Shown piece after piece: positions 50,979-63,846 of a DNA stretch of 64,000 bases. Source of the stretch: Acanthosepion esculentum (Eukaryota > Mollusca > Cephalopoda > Sepiida > Sepiidae). A model generated the notes under the pieces. The model was not told the origin of the DNA. It did no database searches and was given only the letters and a program-made list of their open reading frames with translations. The translations under genes were made by a program, and so were the position numbers. Numbering within the stretch: the stretch's first letter is position 1; every line of letters starts with the position of its first letter. Where the stretch lies: assembly GCA_964036315.1 (NCBI GenBank), contig OZ038510.1, positions 85,676,073 through 85,740,072 of the forward strand, read 5' to 3'.

Positions 50979-53295
50979 TCTAATGGATTAGAAGAGGAAG
51001 TCTCTATTGATGTGGTAATCTAATGGATTAGAAGAGGAAGTCTATTGATGTGCTCATCTAATGGATTAGAAGAGGAAGACTATTGGTGTACTCATCTAAT
51101 GGATTAGAAGAGGAAGTCTCTATTCATGTGGTCATCTAATGGATTAAAAGGGGAAGTCTCTATTTATGTGGCCATCTAATGGATTAGAAGAGGAAGTCTC
51201 TATTGATGTGGACAGCTAATGGATGAGAAGAGGAAGTCTATTGATGTGGTCATCTAATGGATTAGAAGAGGAAGTCTCTATTGATGTGGTCATCTAATGG
51301 ATTAGCAGAGGAAGTCTCTATTGATGTGGTCATCTAATGGATTAGAAGAGGAAGTCTCTATTGATGTGGTCATCTAATGGATGAGAAGAGGATGTCTATT
51401 GATGTGGTCATCTAATGGATTAGAAGAAGAAGTCTCTATTGATGTGGTCATCTAGTGGATGAGAAAAGGAAGTCTCTATTGATGTGGCATTCTAATGGAT
51501 GAGAAGAGGAACTCTATTGATGTGGTCATCTAATGGATTAGAAGAGGAAGTCTCTATTGATGTGGCCATCTAATGGATGAGAAGAGGAAGTCTATTGATG
51601 TGGTCATCTAAAGGATTAGAAGAGGAAGTCTCTATTGATGTGGCCATCTAATGGATTAGAAGAGGAGGTCTCTATTGATATGGTCATCGAATGGATGAGA
51701 AGAGGTATTCTATTGATGTGGTCATCTAATGGATTAGAATAGGAAGTCTCTATAGATGTGGCCATCTAATAGATTAGAAGAGGAAGTCTCTATTGATGTG
51801 GTCATCTAATGGATGAGAAGAGGAAGTCTATTCATGTGGTCATCTAATGGATGAGAAGAGGAAGTCTATTGATGTGGCCATCTAATGGATGAGAATAGGA
51901 AGTCTATTGTTGTGGTCATCTAATGTATTAGAAGAGGAAGTCTCTATTGATGTGGTCATCTAATTCATGAGAAGAGGAAGTCTATTGATGTGGTCATCTA
52001 ATGGATTAGAAGAGGAAGTCTTTATTGATGTGGCCATCTAATGGATTAGAAGAGGAAGTCTATTGATGTGTCTCATCTAATGGATGAGAAGAAGAAGTCT
52101 ATTGATGTGGTCATCTAATGGATTAGAAGAGGAAGTCTCTATTGATGTGGTCATCTAATGGATTAAAAGACGAAGTCTCTATTTATGTGGCCATCTAATG
52201 GATTAGAAGAGGAAGTCTCTATTGATGTGGTCATCTAATGGATGAGAAGAGGAAGTCTATTGATATTCTCATCTAATGGATTAGAAGAGGCAGTCTCTAT
52301 TGATGTGGTCATCTAATGGATGAGAAGAGGAAGTCTATTGATGTGGTCATCTAATGGATTAGAAAAGGAAGTCTCTATTGATGTGGTCATCTAATGGATT
52401 AGAAGAGGAAGTCTCTATTGATGTGGTCATCTAATGAATGAGAAGAGGAAGTCTCTATTGATATGGTCATCTAATGTATTAGAAGAGGAAGTCACTATTG
52501 ATGTGGTCATCTACTGGATTAGAAGAGGAAGTCTATTGATGTGGCCATCTAATGGATGAGAAGAGGAAGTCTATTGATGTGGTCATCTAATGGATTAGAA
52601 GAGGAAGACTATATTGATGTGGTCATCTAATGGATTAGAAGAGGAAGTCTCTATTGATGTGGTCATCTAATGGATGAGAAGAGGAAGTCTATTGATGTGG
52701 TCATCTAATGGATTAGAAAAGGAAGTTTCTATTGATGTGGTCATCGAATGGATTAGAAGAGGAAGTCTCTATTGATGCGACCATCTAATGGATGAGAAGA
52801 GGAAGTCTATTGGTGGGGTCAACTACTGGATTAATAGAGGAAGTCTCTAATGATGTGGCCATCTACTGGATGAGAAGAGGAAGTCTCTATTGATGTGGTC
52901 ATCTAATGGATGAGAAAAGGAAATCGCTATTGATGTGGCAATCTAATGGAGGAGAAGTGGAAGTCTATTGATGTGGTCATCTAATGGATTAGAAGAGGAA
53001 GTCTCTATTGATGTGGCCATCTAATGGATGAGAAGAGGATGTCTATTGATGTGGTCATGTAATGGATTAGAAGAGGAAGTCTCTATTCATGTGGTCTTCT
53101 AATGGATTAGAAGCGGAAGTCTCTATTGATGTGGTCATCTAATGGATTAGAAGAGGTAGTCTCTATTGATGTGGCCAACCAATGGATTAGAAAATGAAGT
53201 CTCTATTGATGTGGTCAACTAATGGATGAGAAGAGGAAGTCGCTATTGATGTGGCAATCTAATGGATTAGAAGAGGAAGTCTCTATTGATTTTGG
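50979..53295 (+). repeat. More diverged satellite stretch, collinear with 38.9-40.5 kb
   Basis: The order TTAGCAGAGG, CATCGAATGG (51685), GTATTCTATTG, TTGTTGTGG, TTAAAAGACG, GAGGCAGTC, CAACTACTGG (52820) parallels 38960-40440, but with many private changes. Examples are GTGTACTCATC near 51087, GTGGACAGC near 51209, GTGGCATTC near 51487, GTGTCTCATC near 52068, GATATTCTCATC near 52263 and GATGCGACC near 52776. Single-base insertions such as TTTTGGTC near 53290 also occur. It therefore looks older than its neighbours on both sides, and I saw no tandem partner. Confidence 0.7.
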
Positions 53296-55140
53296 TCATC
53301 TAATGGATGACAAGAGGAAATCTATGCATGTTGTCATCTAATGTATTAGAAGAGGATGTCTCTATTGATGTGGCCATCTAATGGATTAGAAGAGGAAGTC
53401 TCTATTGATGTGGTCATCTAATGGATGAGAAGAGGAAGTCTATATATGTGATCATCTAATGGATTAGAAGAGGATGTCTCTATTGAAGTGGCCATCTAAT
53501 GGATTAGAAGAGGCAGTCTCTATTGATGTGGTCATCTAATGGATTAGAAGAGGAAGTCTCTATTGATGTGGCCATCTAATGGATTAGAAGAGGATGTCTC
53601 TATTGATGTGGTCATCTAATGGATGAGAAGAGGAATTCTATTGATGTGGTCATCTAATGGATTAGAAGAGGAAGTCTCTATTGATGTGGTCATCTAATGG
53701 ATTAGAAGAGGAAGTCTCTATTGATGTGGCCATCTAATTGATTAGAAGAGGAAGTCTCTATTGATGTGGTCATCTAATGGATGAGAAAAGGAAGTCTATT
53801 GATGTGGTCATCTAATGGATTAGAAGCGGAAGTCTCTATTGATGTGGTCATCTAATGGATGAGAAGAGGATCTATATTGATGTGGCCATCTAATGGATGA
53901 GAAGAGGAAGTCTATTGTTGTGGTCATCTAATGTATTAGAAGTGAAAGTCTCTATTGATGTGGTCATCTAATGGATGAGAAGAGGAAGTCTATTGATGTG
54001 GTCATATAATGGATTAGAATAGGAAGTCTCTATTGATGTGGCCATCTAATGGATTAGAAGAGGAAGTCTCTATAGATGTGTTCATCTAATGGATGAGAAT
54101 AGGAAGTCTATTGATGTGGTCATCTAATGGATTAGAAGAGGAAGTCTCTATTGATGTGGTCATCTAATGGATGAGAACAGGAAGTCTATTGATGTGGTCA
54201 TCTAATGGATTAGAAGAGGAAGACTCTATTGATGTGGCCATCTAATGGATAAGAAGAGGAAGTCTATTGATGTGGTCATCTAAAGGATTAGAAGAGGAAG
54301 TCTCTATTGATGTGGCCATCTAATGGATGAGAACAGGAAGTCTATTGATGTGGTCATCTAATGGATTAGAAGAGGAAGTCTCTATTGATGTGGTCATCTA
54401 ATGGATGAGAAGAGGATGTCTATTGATGTGGCCATCTAATGTATTAGAATTGGAAGTCACTATTGATGTGGTCATCTAATGGATGAGAAGAGGAAGTCTA
54501 TATATGTGATCATCTAATGGATTAGAAGAGGAAGTCACTATTGATGTGGTCATCTAATGGATTAGAAGAGGATGTCCCTATTGATATGGTCATCTAATGG
54601 ATTAGAAGAGGAAGTCTCTATTGATGTCGTCATCTAATGGATTAGAAGAGGATGTCTCTATTGATATGGTCATCTAATGGATTAGAAGATGAAAGTCTCT
54701 ATTGATGTGGTCATCTAATGGATGAGAAGAGGAAGTCTCTATTGATGAGGTCATCTAATGGATTAGAAGAGGAAGTCTCTATGGATGTGGCCATCTAATA
54801 GATTGGAAGAGGAAGTCTCTATTGATGTGGTCATCTAATGGATGAGAAGAGGAAGTCTATTGATGTGGTCATCTAATGGATTAGAAGAGGAAGTCTCTAT
54901 TGATGTGGTCATCTAATGGATGAGAAAAGGATGTCTATTGATGTGGCCATCTAATCGATGAGAAGAGGAAGTCTATTGTTGTGGTCATCTAATGTATTAG
55001 AAGTGGAAGTCTCTATTGATGTGGTCATCTAATGGATGAAAAGAGGAAGTCTATTGATGTGGTCATCTAATGGATTAGAAGAGGAAGTCTCTATTGATGT
55101 GGCCATCTAATGGATTAGAAGAGGAAGTCTATTGATGTGG
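53296..55140 (+). repeat. 1845-bp tandem duplication, copy 1
   Basis: ATGCATG 53325 recurs at 55170, GAAGCGGAAG 53827 recurs at 55672, and CTAATCGATGAG 54955 recurs at 56800, all 1845 bp apart. The order includes TATATATG, GAGGCAGTC, GAATTC, GAACAGG, GAAGATGAAAGTC (a one-base insertion near 54690) and CTATGGATG. Copy-specific changes such as CAAGAGGAAATC near 53310 and TTGAAGTGGCC near 53485 show modest divergence. Confidence 0.8.
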
Positions 55141-56985
55141 TCATCTAATGGATGAGAAGAGGAAATCTATGCATGTTGTCATCTAATGGATTAGAAGAGG
55201 ATGTCTCTATTGATGTGGCCTTCTAATGGATTAGAAGAGGAAGTCTCTATTGATGTGGTCATCTAATGGATGAGAAGAGGAAGTCTATATATGTGATCAT
55301 CTAATGGATTAGAAGAGGATGTCTCTATTGATGTGGCCATCTAATGGATTAGAAGAGGCAGTCTCTATTGATGTGGTCATCTAATGGATTAGAAGAGGAA
55401 GTCTCTATTGATGTGGCCATCTAATGGATTAGAAGAGGATGTCTCTATTGATGTGGTCATCTAATGGATGAGAAGAGGAATTCTATTGATGTGGTCATCT
55501 AATGGATTAGAAGAGGAAGTCTCTATTGATGTGGTCATCTAATGGATTAGAAGAGGAAGTCTCTATTGATGTGGCCATCTAATTGATTAGAAGAGGAAGT
55601 CTCTATTGATGTGGTCATCTAATGGATGAGAAAAGGAAGTCTATTGATGTGGTCATCTAATGGATTAGAAGCGGAAGTCTCTATTGATGTGGTCATCTAA
55701 TGGATGAGAAGAGGATGTATATTGATGTGGCCATCTAATGGATGAGAAGAGGAAGTCTATTGTTGTGGTCATCTAATGTATTAGAAGTGAAAGTCTCTAT
55801 TGATGTGGTCATCTAATGGATTAGAAGAGGATGTCTATTGATGTGGTCATATAATGGATTAGAATAGGAAGTCTCTATTGATGTGGCCATCTAATGGATT
55901 AGAAGAGGAAGTCTCCATTGATGTGTTCATCTAATGGATGAGAATAGGAAGTCTATTGATGTGGTCATCTAATGGATTAGAAGAGGAAGTCTCTATTGAT
56001 GTGGTCATCTAATGGATGAGAACAGGAAGTCTATTGATGTGGTCATCTAATGGATTAGAAGTGGAAGACTCTATTGATGTGGCCATCTAATGGATAAGAA
56101 GAGGAAATCTATTGATGTGGTCATCTAAAGGATTAGAAGAGGAAGTCTCTATTGATGTGGCCATCTAATGGATGAGAACATGAAGTCTATTGATGTGGTC
56201 ATCTAATGGATTAGAAGAGGAAGTCTCTATTGATGTGGTCATCTAATGGATGAGAAGAGGATGTCTATTGATGTGGCCATCTAATGTATTAGAAGTGGAA
56301 GTCACTATTGATGTGGTCATCTAATGGATGAGAAGAGGAAGTCTATATATGTGATCATCTAATGGATTAGAAGAGGAAGTCACTATTGATGTGGTCATCT
56401 AATGGATTAGAAGAGGATGTCCCTATTGATATGGTCATCTAATGGATTAGAAGAGGAAGTCTCTATTGATGTGGTCATCTAATGGATTAGAAGAGGATGT
56501 CTCTATTGATATGGTCATCTAATGGATTAGAAGATGAAAGTCTCTATTGATGTGGTCATCTAATGGATGAGAAGAGGAAGTCTCTATTGATGTGGTCATC
56601 TAATGGATTAGAAGAGGAAGTCTCTATGGATGTGGCCATCTAATAGATTAGAAGAGGAAGTCTCTATTGATGTGGTCATCTAATGGATGAGAAGAGGAAG
56701 TCTATTGATGTGGTCATCTAATGGATTAGAAGAGGAAGTCTCTATTGATGTGGTCATCTAATGGATGAGAAAAGGATGTCTATTGATGTGGCCATCTAAT
56801 CGATGAGAAGAGGAAGTCTATTGTTGTGGTCATCTAATGTATTAGAAGTGGAAGTCTCTATTGATGTGGTCATCTAATGGATGAAAAGAAGAAGTCTATT
56901 GATGTGGTCATCTAATGGATTAGAAGAGGAAGTCTCTATTGATGTGGCCATCTAATGGATTAGAAGAGGAAGTCTATTGATGTGG
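55141..56985 (+). repeat. 1845-bp tandem duplication, copy 2
   Basis: This repeats 53296-55140. The one-base insertion GATGAAAGTC recurs near 56534, which shows that the insertion preceded the duplication. Private changes include GAACATGAAGTC near 56178, a form that then spreads to 58259 and 61510. Part of this copy (about 56155-56985) is repeated again at about 58240-59030 with an offset of 2040 bp in its second half (CTAATCGATGAG 56800 to 58840). Confidence 0.8.
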
Positions 56986-57344
56986 TCATCTAATGGATTA
57001 GAAGAGGAAGTCTCTATTGATGTGGCCATCTAATGGATAAGAAGAAGAAGTCTATTGATGTGGTCATCTAAAGGATTAGAAGAGGAAGTCTCTATTGATG
57101 TGGCCATCTAATGGATGAAAACAGGAAGTCTATTGATGTGGTCATATAATGGATTAGAAGAGGAAGTCTCTATTGATGTGGTCATCTAATGGATGAGAAG
57201 AGGATGTCTATTGATGTGGCATCTAATGGATGAGAAGAGGAAGTCTATTGTTGTGGTCATCTAATTGATTAGAAGAGGAAGTCTCTATTGATGTGGCCAT
57301 CTAATGGATTAGAAGAGGAAGTCTCTATTGATGTGGTCATCTAA
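56986..57344 (+). repeat. Linking satellite segment
   Basis: The order GGATAAGAAGAAG, CTAAAGGATTAG, GAACAGG, GTCATATAATGG, the shortened GTGGCATCTAATGG and CTAATTGATTAG occurs here. It recurs at 59030-59385 and 62270-62625, where it lies inside the 3251-bp pair. Confidence 0.75.
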
Positions 57345-60300
57345 TGGATTAGAAGAGGAAGTCTATTGATGTGCTCATCTAATGGATTAGAAGAGGAAGA
57401 CTATTGGTGTGCTCATCTAATGGATTAGAAGAGGAAGTCTCTATTCATGTGGTCATCTAATGGATTAAAAGAGGAAGTCTCTATTTATGTGGCCATCTAA
57501 TGGATTAGAAGAGTAAGTCTCTATTGATGTGGTCAGCTAATGGATGAGAAGAGGAAGTCTATTGATGTGGTCATCTAATGGATTAGAAGAGGAAGTCTCT
57601 ATTGATGTGGTCATCTAATGGATTAGCAGAGGTAGTCTCTATTGATGTGGTCATCTAATGGAGTAGAAGAGGAAGTCTCTATTGATGTGGTCATCTAATG
57701 GATGAGAAGAGGAAGTCTATTGATGTGGTCATCTAATGGATTAGAAGAGGAAGTCTCTATTTATGTGGCCATCTAATGGATTAGAAGAGGAAGTCTATTG
57801 ATGTGGTCATCTAATGGATGAGAAGAGGAAATCTATGCATGTTGTCATCTAATGGATTAGAAGAGGATGTCTCTATTGATGTGGCCATCTAATGGATTAG
57901 AAGAGGAAGTCTCTATTGATGTGGTCATCTAATGGATGAGAAGAGGAAGTCTATATATGTGATCATCTAATGGATTAGAAGAGGATGTCTCTATTGATGT
58001 GGCCATCTAATGGATTAGAAGAGGCAGTCTCTATTGATGTGGTCATCTAATGGATTAGAAGAGGAATTCTCTATTGATGTGGCCATCTAATGGATTAGAA
58101 GAGGATGTCTCTATTGATGTGGTCATCTAATGGATGAGAAGAGGAATTCTATTGATGTGGTCATCTAATGGATTAGAAGAGGAAGTCTCTATTGATGTGG
58201 TCATCTAATGGATTAGAAGAGGAAGTCTCTATTGATGTGGCCATCTAATGGATGAGAACATGAAGTCTATTGATGTGGTCATCTAATGGATTAGAAGAGG
58301 AAGTCTCTATTGATGTGGTCATCTAATGGATGAGAAGAGGATGTCTATTGATGTGGCCATCTAATGTATTAGAAGTGGAAGTCACTATTGATGTGGTCAT
58401 CTAATGGATGAGAAGAGGAAGTCTATATATGTGATCATCTAATGGATTAGAAGAGGAAGTCACTATTGATGTGGTCATCTAATGGATTAGAAGAGGATGT
58501 CCCTATTGATATGGTCATCTAATGGATTAGAAGAGGAAGTCTCTATTGATGTGGTCATCTAATGGATTAGAAGAGGATGTCTCTATTGATATGGTCATCT
58601 AATGGATTAGAAGATGAAAGTCTCTATTGATGTGGTCATCTAATGGATGAGAAGAGGAAGTCTCTATTGATGTGGTCATCTAATGGATTAGAAGAGGAAG
58701 TCTCTATTGATGTGGTCATCTAATGGATGAGAAGAGGAAGTCTATTGATGTGGTCATCTAATGGATTAGAAGAGGAAGTCTCTATTGATGTGGTCATCTA
58801 ATGGATGAGAAAAGGATGTCTATTGATGTGGCCATCTAATCGATGAGAAGAGGAAGTCTATTGTTGTGGTCATCTAATGTATTAGAAGTGTAAGTCTCTA
58901 TTGATGTGGTCATCTAATGGATGAAAAGAAGAAGTCTATTGATGTGGTCATCTAATGGATTAGAAGAGGAAGTCTCTATTGATGTGGCCATCTAATGGAT
59001 TAGAAGAGGAAGTCTATTGATGTGGTCATCTAATGGATTAGAAGAGGAAGTCTCTATTGATGTGGCCATCTAATGGATAAGAAGAAGAAGTCTATTGATG
59101 TGGTCATCTAAAGGATTAGAAGAGGAAGTCTCTATTGATGTGGCCATCTAATGGATGAGAACAGGAAGTCTATTGATGTGGTCATATAATGGATTAGAAG
59201 AGGAAGTCTCTATTGATGTGGTCATCTAATGGATGAGAAGAGGATGTCTATTGATGTGGCATCTAATGGATGAGAAGAGGAAGTCTATTGTTGTGGTCAT
59301 CTAATTGATTAGAAGAGGAAGTCTCTATTGATGTGGCCATCTAATGGATTAGAAGATGAAGTCTCTATTGATGTGGTCATCTAATGGATTAGAAGAGGAA
59401 GTCTATTGATGTGCTCATCTAATGGATTAGAAGAGGAAGACTATTGGTGTGCTCATCTAATGGATTAGAAGAGGAAGTCTCTATTCATGTGGTCATCTAA
59501 TGGATTAAAAGAGGAAGTCTCTATTTATGTGGCCATCTAATGGATTAGAAGAGTAAGTCTCTATTGATGTGGTCAGCTAATGGATGAGAAGAGGAAGTCT
59601 ATTGATGTGGTCATCTAATGGATTAGAAGAGGAAGTCTCTATTGATGTGGTCATCTAATGGATTAGCAGAGGTAGTCTTTATTGATGTGGTCATCTAATG
59701 GAGTAGAAGAGGAAGTCTCTATTGATGTGGTCATCTAATGGATGAGAAGAGGAAGTCTATTGATGTGGTCATCTAATGGATTAGAAGAGGAAGTCTCTAT
59801 TGATGTGGCCATCTAATGGATTAGAAAAGGAAGTCTATTGATGTGGTCATCTAATGGATGAGAAGAGGAAATCTATGCATGTTGTCATCTAATGGATTAG
59901 AAGAGGATGTCTCTATTGATGTGGCCATCTAATGGATTAGAAGAGGAAGTCTCTATTGATGTGGTCATCTAATGGATGAGAAGAGGAAGTCTATATATGT
60001 GATCATCTAATGGATTAGAAGAGGAAGTCTCTATTGATGTGGTCATCTGATGGATGAGAAGAGGAAGTCTATTGTTGTGGTCATCTAATGGATTAGAAGA
60101 GGAAGTCTCTATTGATGTGGTCATCTAATGGATGAGAAGAGGATGTCTATTGATGTGGCATCTAATGGATGAGAAGAGGAAGTCTATTGTTGTGGTCATC
60201 TAATGTATTAGAAGTGGAAGTCTCTATTGATGTGGTTATCTAATGGATGAGAAGAGGAAGTCTATTGGTGTGGTCATCTAATTGATTAGAAGAGGAAGTC

Positions 60301-60595
60301 TCTATTGATGTGGCCATCTAATGGATTAGAAGAGGAAGTCTCTATTGATGTGGTCATCTAATGGATTAGAAGAGGAAGTCTATTGATGTGCTCATCTAAT
60401 GGATTAGAAGAGGAAGTCTATTGGTGTGCTCATCTAATGGATTAGAAGAGGAAGTCTCTATTCATGTGGTCATCTAATGGATTAAAAGAGGAAGTCTCTA
60501 TTTATGTGGCCATCTAATGGATTAGAAGAGTAAGTCTCTATTGATGTGGTCAGCTAATGGATGAGAAGAGGAAGTCTATTGATGTGGTCATCTAA
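57345..60595 (+). repeat. 3251-bp tandem duplication, copy 1
   Basis: Markers recur 3251 bp later: GAAGACTATTGG 57397 to 60648, GGAGTAGAAG 57661 to 60912, ATGCATG 57836 to 61087, GAACATGAAG 58259 to 61510, GATGAAAGTC 58611 to 61862, and CTAATCGATGAG 58840 to 62091. After a one-base deletion in copy 2 the offset becomes 3250 bp (ATGCATG 59876 to 63126). The unit has two halves, each with GTGTGCTC, TTAAAAGAGG, GTCAGCTAATGG and ATGCATG monomers, so it contains an earlier duplication of about 2.04 kb. Confidence 0.84.
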
Positions 60596-63500
60596 TGGAT
60601 TAGAAGAGGAAGTCTATTGATGTGCTCATCTAATGGATTAGAAGAGGAAGACTATTGGTGTGCTCATCTAATGGATTAGAAGAGGAAGTCTCTATTCATG
60701 TGGTCATCTAATGGATTAAAAGAGGAAGTCTCTATTTATGTGGCCATCTAATGGATTAGAAGAGTAAGTCTCTATTGATGTGGTCAGCTAATGGATGAGA
60801 AGAGGAAGTCTATTGATGTGGTCATCTAATGGATTAGAAGAGGAAGTCTCTATTGATGTGTTCATCTAATGGATTAGCAGAGGTAGTCTCTATTGATGTG
60901 GTCATCTAATGGAGTAGAAGAGGAAGTCTCTATTGATGTGGTCATCTAATGGATGAGAAGAGGAAGTCTATTGATGTGGTCATCTAATGGATTAGAAGAG
61001 GAAGTCTCTATTGATGTGGCCATCTAATGGATTAGAAGAGGAAGTCTATTGATGTGGTCATCTAATGGATGAGAAGAGGAAATCTATGCATGTTGTCATC
61101 TAATGGATTAGAAGAGGATGTCTCTATTGATGTGGCCATCTAATGGATTAGAAGAGGAAGTCTCTATTGATGTGGTCATCTAATGGATGAGAAGAGGAAG
61201 TCTATATATGTGATCATCTAATGGATTAGAAGAGGATGTCTCTATTGATGTGGCCATCTAATGGATTAGAAGAGGCAGTCTCTATTGATGTGGTCATCTA
61301 ATGGATTAGAAGAGGAATTCTCTATTGATGTGGCCATCTAATGGATTAGAAGAGGATGTCTCTATTGATGTGGTCATCTAATGGATGAGAAGAGGAATTC
61401 TATTGATGTGGTCATCTAATGGATTAGAAGAGGAAGTCTCTATTGATGTGGTCATCTAATGGATTAGAAGAGGAAGTCTCTATTGATGTGGCCATCTAAT
61501 GGATGAGAACATGAAGTCTATTGATGTGGTCATCTAATGGATTAGAAGAGGAAGTCTCTATTGATGTGGTCATCTAATGGATGAGAAGAGGATGTCTATT
61601 GATGTGGCCATCTAATGTATTAGAAGTGGAAGTCACTATTGATGTGGTCATCTAATGGATGAGAAGAGGAAGTCTATATATGTGATCATCTAATGGATTA
61701 GAAGAGGAAGTCACTCTTGATGTGGTCATCTAATGGATTAGAAGAGGATGTCCCTATTGATATGGTCATCTAATGGATTAGAAGAGGAAGTCTCTATTGA
61801 TGTGGTCATCTAATGGATTAGAAGAGGATGTCTCTATTGATATGGTCATCTAATGGATTAGAAGATGAAAGTCTCTATTGATGTGGTCATCTAATGGATG
61901 AGAAGAGGAAGTCTCTATTGATGTGGTCATCTAATGGATTAGAAGAGGAAGTCTCTATTGATGTGGTCATCTAATGGATGAGAAGAGGAAGTCTATTGAT
62001 GTGGTCATCTAATGGATTAGAAGAGGAAGTCTCTATTGATGTGGTCATCTAATGGATGAGAAAAGGATGTCTATTGATGTGGCCATCTAATCGATGAGAA
62101 GAGGAAGTCTATTGTTGTGGTCATCTAATGTATTAGAAGTGTAAGTCTCTATTGATGTGGTCATCTAATGGATGAAAAGAAGAAGTCTATTGATGTGGTC
62201 ATCTAATGGATTAGAAGAGGAAGTCTCTATTGATGTGGCCATCTAATGGATTAGAAGAGGAAGTCTATTGATGTGGTCATCTAATGGATTAGAAGAGGAA
62301 GTCTCTATTGATGTGGCCATCTAATGGATAAGAAGAAGAAGTCTATTGATGTGGTCATCTAAAGGATTAGAAGAGGAAGTCTCTATTGATGTGGCCATCT
62401 AATGGATGAGAACAGGAAGTCTATTGATGTGGTCATATAATGGATTAGAAGAGGAAGTCTCTATTGATGTGGTCATCTAATGGATGAGAAGAGGATGTCT
62501 ATTGATGTGGCATTAATGGATGAGAAGAGGAAGTCTATTGTTGTGGTCATCTAATTGATTAGAAGAGGAAGTCTCTATTGATGTGGCCATCTAATGGATT
62601 AGAAGATGAAGTCTCTATTGATGTGGTCATCTAATGGATTAGAAGAGGAAGTCTGTTGATGTGCTCATCTAATGGATTAGAAGAGGAAGACTATTGGTGT
62701 GCTCATCTAATGGATTAGAAGAGGAAGTCTCTATTCATGTGGTCATCTAATGGATTAAAAGAGGAAGTCTCTATTTATGTGGCCATCTAATGGATTAGAA
62801 GAGTAAGTCTCTATTGATGTGGTCAGCTAATGGATGAGAAGAGGAAGTCTATTGATGTGGTCATCTAATGGATTAGAAGAGGAAGTCTCTATTGATGTGG
62901 TCATCTAATGGATTAGCAGAGGTAGTCTTTATTGATGTGGTCATCTAATGGAGTAGAAGAAGAAGTCTCTATTGATGTGGTCATCTAATGGATGAGAAGA
63001 GGAAGTCTATTGATGTGGTCATCTAATGGATTAGAAGAGGAAGTCTCTATTGATGTGGCCATCTAATGGATTAGAAAAGGAAGTCTATTGATGTGGTCAT
63101 CTAATGGATGAGAAGAGGAAATCTATGCATGTTGTCATCTAATGGATTAGAAGAGGATGTCTCTATTGATGTGGCCATCTAATGGATTAGAAGAGGAAGC
63201 CTCTATTGATGTGGTCATCTAATGGATGAGAAGAGGATGTCTATATATGTGATCATCTAATGGATTAGAAGAGGAAGTCTCTATTGATGTGGTCATCTGA
63301 TGGATGAGAAGAGGAAGTCTATTGTTGTGGTCATCTAATGGATTAGAAGAGGAAGTCTCTATTGATGTGGTCATCTAATGGATGAGAAGAGGATGTCTAT
63401 TGATGTGGCATCTAATGGATGAGAAGAGGAAGTCTATTGTTGTGGTCATCTAATGTATTAGAAGTGGAAGTCTCTATTGATGTGGTTATCTAATGGATGA

Positions 63501-63846
63501 GAAGAGGAAGTCTATTGGTGTGGTCATCTAATTGATTAGAAGAGGAAGTCTCTATTGATGTGGCCATCTAATGGATTAGAAGAGGAAGTCTCTATTGATG
63601 TGGTCATCTAATGGATTAGAAGAGGAAGTCTATTGATGTGCTCATCTAATGGATTAGAAGAGGAAGTCTATTGGTGTGCTCATCTAATGGATTAGAAGAG
63701 GAAGTCTCTATTCATGTGGTCATCTAATGGATTAAAAGAGGAAGTCTCTATTTATGTGGCCATCTAATGGATTAGAAGAGTAAGTCTCTATTGATGTGGT
63801 CAGCTAATGGATGAGAAGAGGAAGTCTATTGATGTGGTCATCTAAT
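60596..63846 (+). repeat. 3251-bp tandem duplication, copy 2
   Basis: This is nearly the same as the preceding unit. Differences seen are a one-base deletion (GGCATTAATGG near 62511 against GGCATCTAATGG), GTCACTCTTG near 61713, GTCTGTTGATG near 62652, GTGTTCATC near 60860 and GAAGCCTC near 63199. The low divergence and clean junctions indicate a recent event. Confidence 0.84.
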
